NCBI GenBank assembly: GCA_015179045.1
Contig: WHUZ01000005.1
Span: forward strand, 1 to 64,000
Origin: Kalaharituber pfeilii
Lineage: Eukaryota > Ascomycota > Pezizomycetes > Pezizales > Pezizaceae
DNA: 64,000 nucleotides
Direction of reading: 5' to 3'
The notes under the pieces were generated by a model. That model ran no database searches. It saw only the letters and a list, made by a program, of their open reading frames with translations, and had not been told where the DNA came from. Below, one piece after another: positions 24,810 to 37,421 of this stretch (within the stretch, counting starts at the first letter, position 1; each line of letters begins with the position of its first letter). The translations under genes were made by a program, and so were the position numbers.

Positions 24810-25618
24810 CCACCACCGCCCAATCGTCGCCGCCGCCGCCCCAAGTCCACCATACAAGCTCGCATAAATATTGATACGCTTCTGTGCACTTCTCTTATAT
24901 CCTTTTGGACTGCCATATTAATCTTCATTTATAAAAAATAGAACAATAGGCTTGGAAGATCCCCCTTCTTTGCCTCCGCCGCTCACTCGATTGAAGGAAA
25001 TCCCCGAAGAAGCAGAAGAGGCAACTCTTCTTGCCTCTCACAGGCACAGGGACAAGAAAAAAAAAAAAAAAAAAAAAAAGGATACGGAGCCGTCGGACGG
25101 AAACGTCACTAAATAAGGGCCAGTTGGTTTGGTTCCCCCAAAGGAGGCAAATAGACGAAACTCATCCCCGCTTACAGCTACCGGCTGGTACAAGTTGGGT
25201 TTTACAGCGATAATTCCTGCTCTCCCTTTGCCTCCCCCCCACCCCCCCCCCCCCCCCCCCCCTCCCCCTCGTACATACATAGCATAGTCAGCCTCATTCC
25301 GCTTTTCATTCACACAAATCCATCGGTGACCCAACGGGTTTCGTTCCGAATCTTCCACAGAGCCCTACAATCACGGATCGACTAGGCTTGCTAACCTGCG
25401 CACATCGAGTCGACATAAACTGGCGACACACATCAACGTCGGGCTTTCCAATTTTTCTTTCTGTGCTTGAGACCTCAACAAAAGGATTATCAGACAGTTA
25501 AAATATAAAGGAAAAAGAACCCGATATCACAGAATAACAAGCAACACTGTTAGCGACAACATAGCGCTACATCCAAACAAACCTATACGCTCGAAGACAC
25601 CTGAACGCCGCATTCAAA

Positions 25619-27762
<2,144 letters not shown>

Positions 27763-28559
27763 ATTGTTTTTCGTTGTTGCTGTTGTTGCCGTTGATGTTG
27801 CTGGTTATTTTTGTATGCGTTTCTATTCTCATTCGGCTTGGGCTCGATTATGGACAACAATCTGGCGTCTTGCAGACTTTACATTGACGCAAAAGCAGCG
27901 GTGGGGGGACGGTGTCCTGATTTGAGCACAATTCGATTGTTGGAGATAATGGGAGGGATGTATTATTGGGATATTTTTCAAGAGGAGGGCCTGGGCTATC
28001 ATTTCTGCGATATTCAATTACTACCAAACGAATGTCTTCTTTCTTTGCGCATCTTTCTACCCCTCGCTTGTCTGTTTGCCAGCGTCTCCTCACGCTCCCT
28101 GCACCTTCCTGGGGCGGAAAGGATAGAGCCAGGCGAAGGCGGTAGATACGGCCGTCGGCCGCAAGGGCTGTTGCTTTGATTTCTGGATATTTCTCTTTTA
28201 CGTTCAACCTTCACTTACGCCGCCCGCTCATGCGTCGTTCTTCCTGTTTCGCGGCGAGTTGTGTTGTGCGCTTCCTTTGTTACCCGCGTGGCGATTGAAT
28301 CAGATTAGAGATTAGATAAGGACGACGCCCACATGTGACGCAAATCGATAAGATAAGCAGCGCGGCGGATGCACGGAGCTCTTGGCACTGCGGCTCTGCT
28401 CCAAAAATTTCGAGGCGCAGAAAAAGCGGCTTCGAGCCGCGACTTTGCCCCTCCAAAACTCCTGCCCCTCATTCAGTCCCTGCTTGTTAGAATAAACTCA
28501 AGCGCCAGCGCCGCCAGTCCACGGACTCTGCTTCACTACCGAGTGGAGTTTCCTGTTCA
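27763..28559. other. Intergenic, SRPK 3' flank and helicase promoter
   Basis: No gene seen. Frames on both strands lack motifs. GC content rises toward 28380-28500, where the helicase promoter and 5' leader should lie. Confidence 0.5.
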
Positions 28560-31500
28560 ATGCTCTCTTCAATAGCTCGACGAAGTAAGCCGCAATCTTG
28601 GATCTGCAGGCAATGTCGGCGAAGCATCCTCAAGTCTACCTTGGGAGCAATCCAGCCCGGTACTTTTGCGCACGCCAAGGGGGCAATTCTTCGTACCATT
28701 GAAACCCAGGCGACGAAGGCCCCTCAACAATCGCAGCTGACAGGCTCGCCTTCTCATAACGACGATGACGATGCTGCTGTATCAATGGTCTCTCAATTAC
28801 TTTCCAGGGCTACAGAAAGGACTACATACGCAGTGCCCGGAGAGGTACCCATACCATCGGCAATGCGACTGCCAACGAAATGGCTTACAAGCCCAGTTCT
28901 GCGCCCCATCGTTCGTGAGACCTTGAAACGGGCGTATCCACACGTTGAGGATCTTACACCTATCCAAAGCAAACTACTAGCGGCAATGTCGAAGAAGCCT
29001 CATTTGGCGGTTGCTGATATTCCTGGAACTGGTAAAAGTTTTGCCCTTGCAACATGGATGCTTAATATTGAGCGCAGTACGAGAACCGTGACGGGAAACG
29101 TTGAGCCAACGACGACGGTTCTAGTTCTGGTCCCCAGTCCCGATCTTGCGCAGCAATATCAGTTGTGGATAAAAACCATTTTGGAGAATTCCGGATCAGA
29201 GGTGATTGTTAGCAATATGCCGTCTTTCGTACAAGCGATCTATCGCACAGGATGTGTTGTCGAGGATGAGAAACAAAAGAGACTTCTAGAAGAGCATACG
29301 AACCCTCATATTATTATCACGACTCCAGCAAGAGCGTTGGATATCTTGGATGCTACAGCTACATCACCATACAAGCTGTTGGATTTGGAACACTTAAAAT
29401 TGATTGTGGTGGATGAAAGTGATAGCTTGCTGGATTTTGAATCAGCATATTCCGTTACCGATAAAGTTACCCTGAAACAAAAAAGATACACGAATCCTCC
29501 GCCAACTCCTGCAGAACAGTTATTAGACTATATTTTTACTATGAGAAATCGGAAGCTTCTGTCTCCTAAGAGGGCAAAGGGAGAGCTGAATTTCATGCAG
29601 CTTGTCATGGCATCGTCATCGACTTCCGCGAAGAATATGCGGAGATGGATAGAGCGTGAGAAGAGATTATGGCTGTCCCCGTATGGATCTGCTTGGGGAG
29701 GGGGGCCTTTTGAAGATGGGAAATCTAAAGGCATGGAGATGGGTTTTGCACCGAATTACGTGCCTGTTACAAGCGGTGACCTTGTTTCGCCCGTAGTTGC
29801 CACACTCCAAAGGGAGGAGACAGTCCCAGGCTCCGTCTTGAGAAAAGTACACCAGAGTGTGAAGCACTACATGCTAGCATACGACATGGAAACAGGATTC
29901 CTTCGCGATGCACCAATAGAAAAGGAGGCCATGCAGAATGCACTAGCACAATTCCTGAAAGTGAGCTCAAAATTGAAGAAATATGGACCACGACTTTCAA
30001 CTGCTGTTCGGGTGCCTGAGCAGGTATCGCCAGAGGAAACGAATATTCCTGGTATGGACTCAGGTGAGAAGAAGCTTATAGGAGATGATGGCTACCCTGA
30101 AGAGATTTCAGTACCAATACTTGAGAAATTACTTGAGCACGATAATTGGCCCCGCCATGTTCTTGTTGGACTAGGGCATGCAGCATCGAAATTCAGGTTC
30201 AAAAAAGCCTGTGAAGAGTTAGGAATCACGGCGGAAATTCTCTCATTCAAGAACTGGAATTCTCACCCCGACGCTAGCGCTCCCCTCGGCAGATCCGACG
30301 CTTTCCTTTCTTCCCAAACACCCGGAAAGGCAAACAATCGGGGTAATACGACTGTATGGATTACGGATCCAATAACATGTGCTGGTCTCGATTGCTCTGG
30401 GATTACCCATGCATACATCTTCCATCGGGTTGAAGCTACTAAAGATTATGTTGCCTACTGTGGCCGTGTATCGCGTCACCCTTTTGCAGATACTCGGGTT
30501 GATAAAGCATCATCAGTAGACCTCTACCCAGGGCGGATAAAGGCAGCGCGGCCCACTGTGGGTAAGGTCGTCAGTCTCTTGCTTGAGGAGCATATTACTC
30601 CAGATGAACTCGCAGCAGAGCGCGAGGCTGAGGATGCATGGTGGGCTGCGGAGGCGCAGGGGTTGGTAACGAAGCAGGAGGTAAAGAGGGCAGGGAGTGG
30701 GTATAGGCCAGGGAAAGGAGAGAAGGTAGTAAGGGTGCTGACTGGGATGGATGTGAAGGGTAAAGGAGGGGTTGAAATAGGGTTACCCGTAATTCAAGTG
30801 GGAAGTATGTTTGAAAAGGATGTGTTCCTGAGTGAAGGCGTGCGGAGGGAGAAGATTGGATGTCAGTTGGAGAATTATTTCGCGCAGGAGGAGGAAAGTC
30901 CAGATCAGAGAAACGCTTTGGCGAAAGAAGGGCTTGGAGAGGATGATGCTGAACAAGAAGATGAAATGGACGATATACTAGGGGAAGAGGATGAGTCTGT
31001 ATCCAATTGGAGGGAGAAAATAAAGGCGGTGCCGATATCAGCATTATCTGCAGCTTCCTCGATCTCTCCAGAGCCAATTAAGGCAGCAGAGCCAACTTCA
31101 CCGCAATCAGAAAGCCAGCTAGTACCAACACAACCGGATGTCGTTGCAGCACCTGCAGCTGGCTCTGAGACCGCTCTAGAGGACCTGAAGCATGTACCCG
31201 CATCTACAACTACTTCTCCTGTCATCCCAGATGCAGGAATCTCCCTGTTGTTTGAACCATTACCTGCCGACGCTAGTGCAACGCGTGCGCTTGAGGCCCC
31301 GAAGCCTTCAGAGTCGTCACAGTCAGCACTAATCTCTGTGCAGGAAAATAGCCTATTTGAAGCTGCAGAGGAACCTATAGCTACACAGGAGATCACCTCC
31401 GTGGAAAAGCCTACGGTTACAGGTTTCTCTGTAGTCACAGAAGAACCCACAAAGGAACCCGCTGTTGCTGAGACACCTACTGTTGCTGAGGCACTCGCTG

Positions 31501-32276
31501 TTGCTGAGGCACTCGCTGTTGCTGAGGCGCACGCTATTGTTGAGGCACACGCTATTCTTGAGGCACACGCTATTGTTGAGGCACCCGCTGTTGTTGAAGA
31601 ACCCACTGTTACTGAGACAGCTACTGTTGCTGAGGAACCCGCTGTTGTTGAGGCACCCGCTGCACCCGCTGTTGTTGAAGAACCCGCGGCTACAGCGAAT
31701 TCTCCAGAAATCTCCACAGCATCTAAAGGTTTACCTGACGAATCGCCTTCATCGCCAGAGGTCACCCAAGAACCTGAACCAACCGATATGGAAGCCAAGG
31801 CTGCCGATGAAGATTCGCTCGAGGAAGAAGCCTTCGAGGAAGAAGCCTTCGAGGAAGAAGCCTTCGAGGAAGAAGCCTTCAAGGAAGAAGCCTTCGAGGA
31901 AGAAGCCTCCGAACAGGTATCTGCAGATTTCCCCGAAGATGAAGACCTCCATCTCGGGGAAGCTCTGTCCGAAGAGGAACTCGACTCCCTCATTGCCGCA
32001 CTAGAAGCAGACCAGGAGGCTCAAGGCACCAGCGAGAGGCAACTGAGAGAGAGGGAAACGGCGATTGAAGAGGAGCAGGCTGCGGCCGAAGCGCAGCTAA
32101 AGGGGGACGCGGAGGTGGAGCAGGTAGAGCTGTATATGCAGGAAGAGCTGGACGAACTGATTGCAGGTTTCAATGCAGAGGATGAGATTGTGAAAGCGGA
32201 GGTGGAAGAGGGAACGAGAAGGAGAAACCAAAAAGAAAGAAAGAAGGGGAAGCCAAAGAAGACGCGAGAGGATTGA
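28560..32276 (+). CDS. DEAD-box-like RNA helicase, probably mitochondrial, with repetitive acidic tail
   Basis: Single-exon 1238-residue protein. The N-terminus is basic and contains SWICRQCRRS, typical of fungal mitochondrial presequences. The helicase core shows LTPIQSKLLA (Q-motif region), an altered Walker A DIPGTGKS near residue 153, VLVPSPDLAQQY, TTPARALDIL, DESD in place of DEAD near residue 284, and a C-terminal lobe with DPITCAGLDCSGITHAYIF and YCGRVSRHP near residue 632. The divergent motifs and size do not fit Mss116 or typical Mrh4, so I assign only the superfamily. Residues ~965-1045 are hexapeptide VAEALA/VVEEPA repeats and ~1088-1117 are EEEAF pentapeptide repeats, encoded by 18-base and 15-base tandem units. 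The C-terminus is acidic and ends in a Lys/Arg cluster. ATPase activity is likely but not certain, given the altered motifs. Confidence 0.75.
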   Translation: MLSSIARRSKPQSWICRQCRRSILKSTLGAIQPGTFAHAKGAILRTIETQATKAPQQSQLTGSPSHNDDDDAAVSMVSQLLSRATERTTYAVPGEVPIPSAMRLPTKWLTSPVLRPIVRETLKRAYPHVEDLTPIQSKLLAAMSKKPHLAVADIPGTGKSFALATWMLNIERSTRTVTGNVEPTTTVLVLVPSPDLAQQYQLWIKTILENSGSEVIVSNMPSFVQAIYRTGCVVEDEKQKRLLEEHTNPHIIITTPARALDILDATATSPYKLLDLEHLKLIVVDESDSLLDFESAYSVTDKVTLKQKRYTNPPPTPAEQLLDYIFTMRNRKLLSPKRAKGELNFMQLVMASSSTSAKNMRRWIEREKRLWLSPYGSAWGGGPFEDGKSKGMEMGFAPNYVPVTSGDLVSPVVATLQREETVPGSVLRKVHQSVKHYMLAYDMETGFLRDAPIEKEAMQNALAQFLKVSSKLKKYGPRLSTAVRVPEQVSPEETNIPGMDSGEKKLIGDDGYPEEISVPILEKLLEHDNWPRHVLVGLGHAASKFRFKKACEELGITAEILSFKNWNSHPDASAPLGRSDAFLSSQTPGKANNRGNTTVWITDPITCAGLDCSGITHAYIFHRVEATKDYVAYCGRVSRHPFADTRVDKASSVDLYPGRIKAARPTVGKVVSLLLEEHITPDELAAEREAEDAWWAAEAQGLVTKQEVKRAGSGYRPGKGEKVVRVLTGMDVKGKGGVEIGLPVIQVGSMFEKDVFLSEGVRREKIGCQLENYFAQEEESPDQRNALAKEGLGEDDAEQEDEMDDILGEEDESVSNWREKIKAVPISALSAASSISPEPIKAAEPTSPQSESQLVPTQPDVVAAPAAGSETALEDLKHVPASTTTSPVIPDAGISLLFEPLPADASATRALEAPKPSESSQSALISVQENSLFEAAEEPIATQEITSVEKPTVTGFSVVTEEPTKEPAVAETPTVAEALAVAEALAVAEAHAIVEAHAILEAHAIVEAPAVVEEPTVTETATVAEEPAVVEAPAAPAVVEEPAATANSPEISTASKGLPDESPSSPEVTQEPEPTDMEAKAADEDSLEEEAFEEEAFEEEAFEEEAFKEEAFEEEASEQVSADFPEDEDLHLGEALSEEELDSLIAALEADQEAQGTSERQLRERETAIEEEQAAAEAQLKGDAEVEQVELYMQEELDELIAGFNAEDEIVKAEVEEGTRRRNQKERKKGKPKKTRED
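31470..31690 (+). repeat. In-frame 18-base minisatellite in the helicase gene
   Basis: About a dozen degenerate units of the type GCTGTTGCTGAGGCACTC encode six-residue Ala/Val/Glu repeats. Every unit is a multiple of three bases, so length changes would keep the frame. Confidence 0.8.
31818..31911 (+). repeat. In-frame 15-base minisatellite (EEEAF units)
   Basis: Six tandem units of GAGGAAGAAGCCTTC type, nearly identical apart from one GAG-to-AAG change and one TTC-to-TCC change. They encode consecutive EEEAF-like pentapeptides. Confidence 0.85.
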
Positions 32277-32721
32277 GGGGAGAGTTTGATCATTCGTGAA
32301 CATTCCATCTTACACAGCGTTTGCCCATTGCCCTCCTAACCCACTTTACGCCGAAACTCACCTCCTTGCCGAAAGAATCCTATAGTTGTTTTCCATCTAT
32401 CATAACATCCTCATTATATTACCCCCACGACTACCCCCTTCTCGCTTCCCCACCGCAAGCATGTACATACCAATGATGTAGACCCACCACCATCACCCAC
32501 CGCGCCCACTGCGTTCCACCTGCTTCGTTATTGTTCATCAATTTTGCATTTTTCCGGTTTATAGATTTTGCGGCGGATTGTTTCTTTTCTCTTTTCATCT
32601 TTTATTTCTTGTAACATATATTTATTTCCATCTATGACTGTGTTCCCCCTTACCCTGTACTCTTAAAAAGTCTTGATTGTGTTATCATATACAGAAAAAG
32701 AAAGTTCTGTTTATGGCATAG
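32277..32721. other. Helicase 3' flank
   Basis: T/C-rich non-coding sequence with no reading frame of note. It probably includes the helicase 3' untranslated region and ends at the TA that flanks the TIR element. Confidence 0.5.
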
Positions 32722-32723
32722 TA

Positions 32724-33830
32724 GGGGTATTCAGACTAGAAATATCCGATCGGATACGTATTCACCCATATGCGGACATGACTTTCCCCTAGTCTGAACG
32801 CCCGGTAAAAATCAACGTACGCGAAATCAGGAGTTTTACCCCGGATATGGGGTCCTCTCTACACGCAAAATTTTGGCGTCATATCCGACATGTTTTTGGG
32901 ACGTATCTGGTGCTTGGCGTCATACACGTGACAGTTATGATTTTGCGCAGTCTCAAGTAGCGGTGCCTCATCAACCACTGGGCAATAAGCCCCTTGAGTA
33001 TCTCATCTTCCATCTCCTCAACTGTCATTTCAGAGTCCAAATGGCTGTTGTCAAGCTCGTCGTCATATTCCTCCTCCAACCATTTATCTTCTTCTGCCGC
33101 ATCCACTTCTGATTCGTCAGAAGACCCATCATCCTCAGATTCAGAACTTGAAGATGACGAATCATCGCTACTGGAGTTGCTTGACCAATCAGAAGAGTCG
33201 CTTTCAGGGTTCATCTCCTCCTCTGCCAATACTTCCCCAAGCGTCTCCTCTAACTCCTCTACCACCTCTTCCCATCCCTGTTCCACACTCTCAACACTAT
33301 CCCTGATTACCTCCGCAGTGTGATTTAGCTTCTCTTGTTCATTCCTAGCTTGCTGACCGTTCCAATAACCATTTATTAATTTGCGCTTGTCGCTCACCCG
33401 TGGCATGTTGCGTGGCTTTTTGCGTGGGACTTAGGCTCGTGGAACTTCGTGGCTGATGTTATTTGGAAACTGGCTCACGCACTTGTGGACTTGGGAATTT
33501 CTAAGTTCAGACGGAGGTAGACTAAAGGGTCATGCAACCAGCCTACTGCAAGCCAAGACCACTCCCTTCATCTGCACGTGGCACCTACATGTGACTTCAT
33601 GAGCATATCTACCAGATATGATTTCCCATATTCAATCGGATATGACGGTCCAATATCCGGACATGAGGACCCCATATCTGCCCGTATCCGACCGTATAAG
33701 TACGCTTCAAGTAGTCTCCGGACCGGATATGAAAATTCATCGTAGGGCACCGAACACGATTTTCCTATCCGGATTTTTGGGATTTTCATATCTACCATAT
33801 CCGATCGGATATTTCTAGTCTGAATACCCC
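32724..33830. mobile_element. 1107-bp DNA transposon with 33-bp perfect TIRs flanked by TA
   Basis: The left terminus 32724-32756 (beginning GGGGTATTCAGACTAG) is the exact reverse complement of 33798-33830. TA dinucleotides stand immediately outside both ends (32722-32723 and 33831-33832), consistent with a TA target duplication. Subterminal motifs such as GGATATG and an inverted pair around GAGGACCCCATATC are repeated near both ends. The only substantial frame is the 175-residue protein at 32879-33406. With no full transposase inside, this is a non-autonomous or internally deleted element. Perfect termini suggest recent insertion. TA duplications suggest Tc1/mariner or a Harbinger-related group, but superfamily is not settled. 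Confidence 0.88.
32879..33406 (-). CDS. Transposon-borne acidic protein, possibly an N-terminal transposase fragment
   Basis: A 175-residue frame entirely inside the TIR element. It starts MPRVSDKRKLINGYWNGQQA, has a long acidic Ser/Asp/Glu region (about residues 65-120), and ends with a segment RHRYLRLRKI and RYVPKTCRI. The MPR...L opening, acidic middle and RYL...P-K end recall the first exon of fungal Harbinger/DDE-endonuclease transposases. The catalytic DDE region is absent. This resemblance is recalled family knowledge, not a search result. Alternatives are an accessory DNA-binding protein or a non-functional remnant. Confidence 0.45.
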   Translation of the reverse strand: MPRVSDKRKLINGYWNGQQARNEQEKLNHTAEVIRDSVESVEQGWEEVVEELEETLGEVLAEEEMNPESDSSDWSSNSSSDDSSSSSSESEDDGSSDESEVDAAEEDKWLEEEYDDELDNSHLDSEMTVEEMEDEILKGLIAQWLMRHRYLRLRKIITVTCMTPSTRYVPKTCRI

Positions 33831-34557
33831 TAGTGTGTTCTCGGTCGGCAAAGTGTTGCACAGGGGCAAGGTAGTCTACGTATACCCAAGTCTTGGTTGC
33901 TATATCTTGTTCTTGCCAGGTCATATCTATCTTACTCGCTTACGGGCAGAGGAAGGGTTGTAGGAGAAAGAAAATAATTCACAAGAATCGATCTCCCTCA
34001 TTCTTTTCCGTTTTATTATTTCTCCGGTGGTACTTTTGAAATGACCTAGTACATATAGTTCAGATGCCATACATACCAACAAAAAGTTAGTCTTACATGT
34101 GCAAAAGTTGACCTTTTATTTATATACATTTTCTTTTTTCGTTTTCCTGTTTCTCGTGGACAAATCGACAGTAAAAAAAAGTCTATTAAAGTAACAGTGA
34201 CCTGCGTTACGAGCATACATACCTCAGTCTTGGAAAAAGCCATGTGTTGGAAGGATGCAGTTGAAACAAAATCGTGACTTTTCTGGTTACCATTGCGTAA
34301 ATCACCGCCGCAATCAAGAGAAAGAAGATAGAAAACAAGAACTACTAGCAGTGGTAAGAGATAATCTTTTACATTGTCATTACAGCATCGAATTATCCGG
34401 GCGAATCGTGAGTGAATAATTCCCCACCCCGTTACCACACACACGCTCCGACCTGAACAGAGCCTTCTCCGTCAAGAGCACATACGACATACCCCATACC
34501 AAGCCCCATATCCAAGGCATTTCGTTCTCTCTTCACTTGGCATCACTCCACTCTCCT
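33831..34557. other. Intergenic, RPT6 3' flank
   Basis: No gene seen. The minus-strand frame at 34046-34444 has no motifs. Bases near 34557 should be the RPT6 3' untranslated region. Confidence 0.5.
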
Positions 34558-36137
34558 TTATTTCCAGAGCTTGGATAAACTCATTTCCTTATCATCATGC
34601 TTGTTCAATATCTTGGCAGTTGCCAGATCTGTGGCGCAGAGTAGGTTTTACAAGTCAGTAATCGTTGGTTTTGAGTTTCAACTCGCAGATCTCGCGTCGT
34701 ACAGGACGTCCACCCACAACTGGTAAAGATTGGGACTGAAGAAAAGCAGGAAAAAGAACAAAGAACATACCGAAATCTTCTTGTGTAACGTGGATTCTCC
34801 TTTCTCGTAAAGCGTACATGCCCGCCTCAGTGCATACACCTTTCAATTCTGCTCCGGAACAGCCGTTCATGCGCTCAGCAACCTTCTTGAGATCGATGCC
34901 ACGGGTCAGGTTCATTGATCGAGAGTGGATTCGGAGAATGTCCGCTCGGGCTTCGACACTGGACGATAGGAGCAAACCCACGTTAGCTAAGTTAAGGGAT
35001 AAAATTAGACAAAAATAGGAAATGACGTAGACTTACGTTGGGGGCGGGAACTCAATTTTTCGATCAATTCGTCCTGGACGCAGGAGAGCAGGATCAAGAA
35101 TATCCAACCGATTTGTAGCCATAATAACCTTGATGTTCTTGGTAGGCTCAAACCCATCAAGCTGGTTTAACAACTCTAACATGGTTCTTTGCACCTCAGA
35201 GTCTCCTCCACTAGAGCCCTCAACTCTACTGCTTCCAATAGAGTCTATTTCGTCCATGAAGATGATACTTGGAGCGTGCTCTCTTGCCATGACGAATAGC
35301 TCTCGGACCATTCTGCTGCCTTCACCGATATACTTTTGCACAAGCTCGGATCCAGATACTCTTATGAAGCGGCAATCGGTGTGGTGGGCTACTGCACGAG
35401 CAAGAAGTGTTTTTCCAGTCCCAGGAGGTCCATATAGCAGGACACCTTTTGGTTGGGCGATGCCGAGAGATTCGAAGAGTTCTGGATGCTTAAGACCGAG
35501 CTCAATGACTTCCTTGATTTCTTTGATCTGCTGATCAAGACCGCCAATCATATCGTACGTACTGTCGGGAACCTTCTCAACCATCATAAGGGAAACCAAT
35601 GGGTCGACCTGTTGCAAGTTGGTCAGTATAATTGCACAAAAGGGGGATTGTGCAACATGCGTACAGAGCTCGGCAATATTCTCTCTAGCCGGTATGTATC
35701 TGATAGAAGGGCCACTCGTTTTCCGGCGGTGAGTTTGGCAATGTCGACGCTATCCGCAACATCGACCACTAAGAAAGGGGCGGTCAGGATGCCCTTCCGG
35801 CTTCGTAGAGGGCATAGCACACACACCGTATTTCCCCTCTGGGTGTACCTTCACTAGCACACGCTTGCTACCCATGACCTTCACAACCTCTCCGACATAT
35901 GAGCCCGGCTGCTGGAGTAGGCCCAGCTCCTCTCGTAGAAGTCGCACTAGAGTGGCAATTAGCGTTAGCCCTGCTGCAGATTGATGGTAGTCCCGAGGTA
36001 TAGGGGAGGTTGTGATAGACACCTCTTGAGTTCAGGTCATTCCGCTGGGCTTCCAGTCTCCGTAGCTTTGACTCCCGCTCTATGATCTCCAGCTCCAGGG
36101 CCTCGATCTTGTTATGAAAAAAGCTGTTGAGCGCCAT
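34558..36137 (-). CDS. RPT6: 26S proteasome regulatory ATPase Rpt6
   Basis: One of six AAA+ subunits in the 19S base that unfold and translocate ubiquitinated proteins into the 20S core. Six exons (36137-36023, 35946-35827, 35768-35665, 35608-35037, 34958-34771, 34628-34558) give 389 residues, normal for Rpt6. The N-terminal coiled coil [20 protein letters not shown] is followed by [22 protein letters not shown] (OB-domain entry), [20 protein letters not shown], Walker A GPPGTGKT, Walker B IIFMDEID, and arginine-finger and sensor segments [20 protein letters not shown]. The last small exon gives [22 protein letters not shown], the expected Rpt6 C-terminus. All introns are GT-AG. No breaks. 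Confidence 0.95.
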
Positions 36138-37421
36138 GGCTAGCTGCTGATGCGCGAGCTTTTGCGTTGTCCCTCTTTTCTATAGTTCTGTGTTGAAAGT
36201 ATTTCTCTATTTCTCGTCTCGCTAAAAGGTGGCAGGGGGTGACTGCTCGTAGGGCGCGGTGGCCGCTGGGGGGGGGTGGGGGGTGGGGGGTGGGGGTGGG
36301 TAGTAGCAAGTGCAGACGCAAATGTAGAACAGACGATGGTGGGGGGGGAGGGGGGGGGGCAAATTGGCTTGGGTATCTCTGCAGTTGAATGGGGCTTATG
36401 ACACCAGCAGTTAGTGCCCCAGGCTACTTAGGCGCGGGGCACGCGTGGGCCCGGAGGCGGCGAGCACGTGGCTGACGGCGCCAAGCCGTCGAGGCAGCTG
36501 AGAGTGCGCGCCAAGCCTGGCCTCAGCTCCATGAGGCACGCCGCACCCTACAGTACTAGTACAGTACCGCGTGGCTATCGTGCGCTGTGCTGAGACGGGC
36601 GCCGCGCGGGGCAGGACAGGGCCGGCGCCGCAGCTGCTCGCCCCGGGCCCACGAACGTGCTAGCCGTTTGGAGCCCACACCACGTTTGGGCGGGCTCGGC
36701 TGGTGGTCACAAGAACAGTCTCTCCGTCAGCCTGTGCATACGTCGCGCGGGCAGCCTCATCTGATATCCCGCCCCCGCGCCCTCGCGCCCTCCGACTCCC
36801 CGCCGGCATAAATTGTATCTCATTGCGCTGCTCCCCCTCCCCTCCCCTCCCCTCCCCTCCCCTCCCCGCCCCCGCACCAGCCCCAGCTCCCCCGCGCCGC
36901 TTCGCGCCCACCGCGCAGCTCCTACCCCTCTCACCAGGGCGTCCTTGTGCTGTGCTTGTCCGTAGCTAGTCTCGTTGCGTTTCTCCCGGCCAGCTTTCGT
37001 GATTGCTTCTTCTCCGATTGCCAGGCGTTTTGCCAGATAACGAGCGCTACTCAAACGGGTATTTTATTGTTCTTCGCTTGAAAATCTCACGCAGCTACGC
37101 AGCACCAGTTAGACCGTCCGCTGCTGCTCTGCGCCCTCGCTTGCCCGCCCGCCCGCCCGCCCGCCCGCACCCACCCTGCACCCACCCTGCACCCACTGCA
37201 CCCACTGCACCCACTCGACCCTTCCCGCCCCCCACACACACACACCCACCCTCCACCGTCTGTCCCCTCTCCCCACTTTGCTCCCTCTCTCGCCCAGCCT
37301 CGAATGCTAGACGGCATTGCCAGCCGTGTTCAACCTCCGTTCAGACGTCTCAGCAAGCAAGACGCTCAAATTTCACAGCGTTACATCAACTAGGCCCCCA
37401 GAACCTAACGGCCACCCCACC
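36138..37421. promoter_or_regulatory. Divergent, G/C-run-rich promoter region of RPT6 and the VNX1-like gene
   Basis: The 1.3-kb interval holds strong strand-asymmetric repeats. They are four G-blocks separated by single T at about 36268-36300, another G-run at 36339-36359, a CCCCT tandem array at about 36836-36866, CCCG repeats at about 37143-37168, and degenerate CACCCTGCACC/CACTGCACC repeats at 37169-37215. The G-blocks can in principle form a G-quadruplex on the plus strand, upstream of RPT6. Several frames cross this region but have only repeat-derived composition. Direct regulatory function is not shown. Confidence 0.5.

Larger units (their letters stand above)
17748..25618. other. 7.9-kb gene desert and SRPK promoter region
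   Basis: No credible coding sequence was found on either strand. Frames between 23441 and 25358 are translations of homopolymers (poly-Gly or poly-Pro) and GC-rich leader sequence. Notable contents are listed separately: a T-rich tract after the golgin, a degenerate tandem repeat at about 19950-20092, a hairpin at 21206-21243, and homopolymers of G, C and A. The final ~300 bases before 25619 are A/C-rich and look like the kinase 5' leader. Confidence 0.5.

Noticed and set aside
24183..24941. Several overlapping ORFs on both strands
   Set aside because: GC-rich and poly-C driven open frames without motifs; all frames are equally open.
30905..31993. 362-residue minus-strand Ser/Ala-rich ORF
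   Set aside because: Shadow of the helicase tail minisatellites; the Ser/Ala composition is the complement of Glu/Ala codons.
31465..32004. Plus-strand Leu/His/Arg-rich ORF in another frame of the helicase repeats
   Set aside because: Repeat translation only, overlapping the intact helicase frame.
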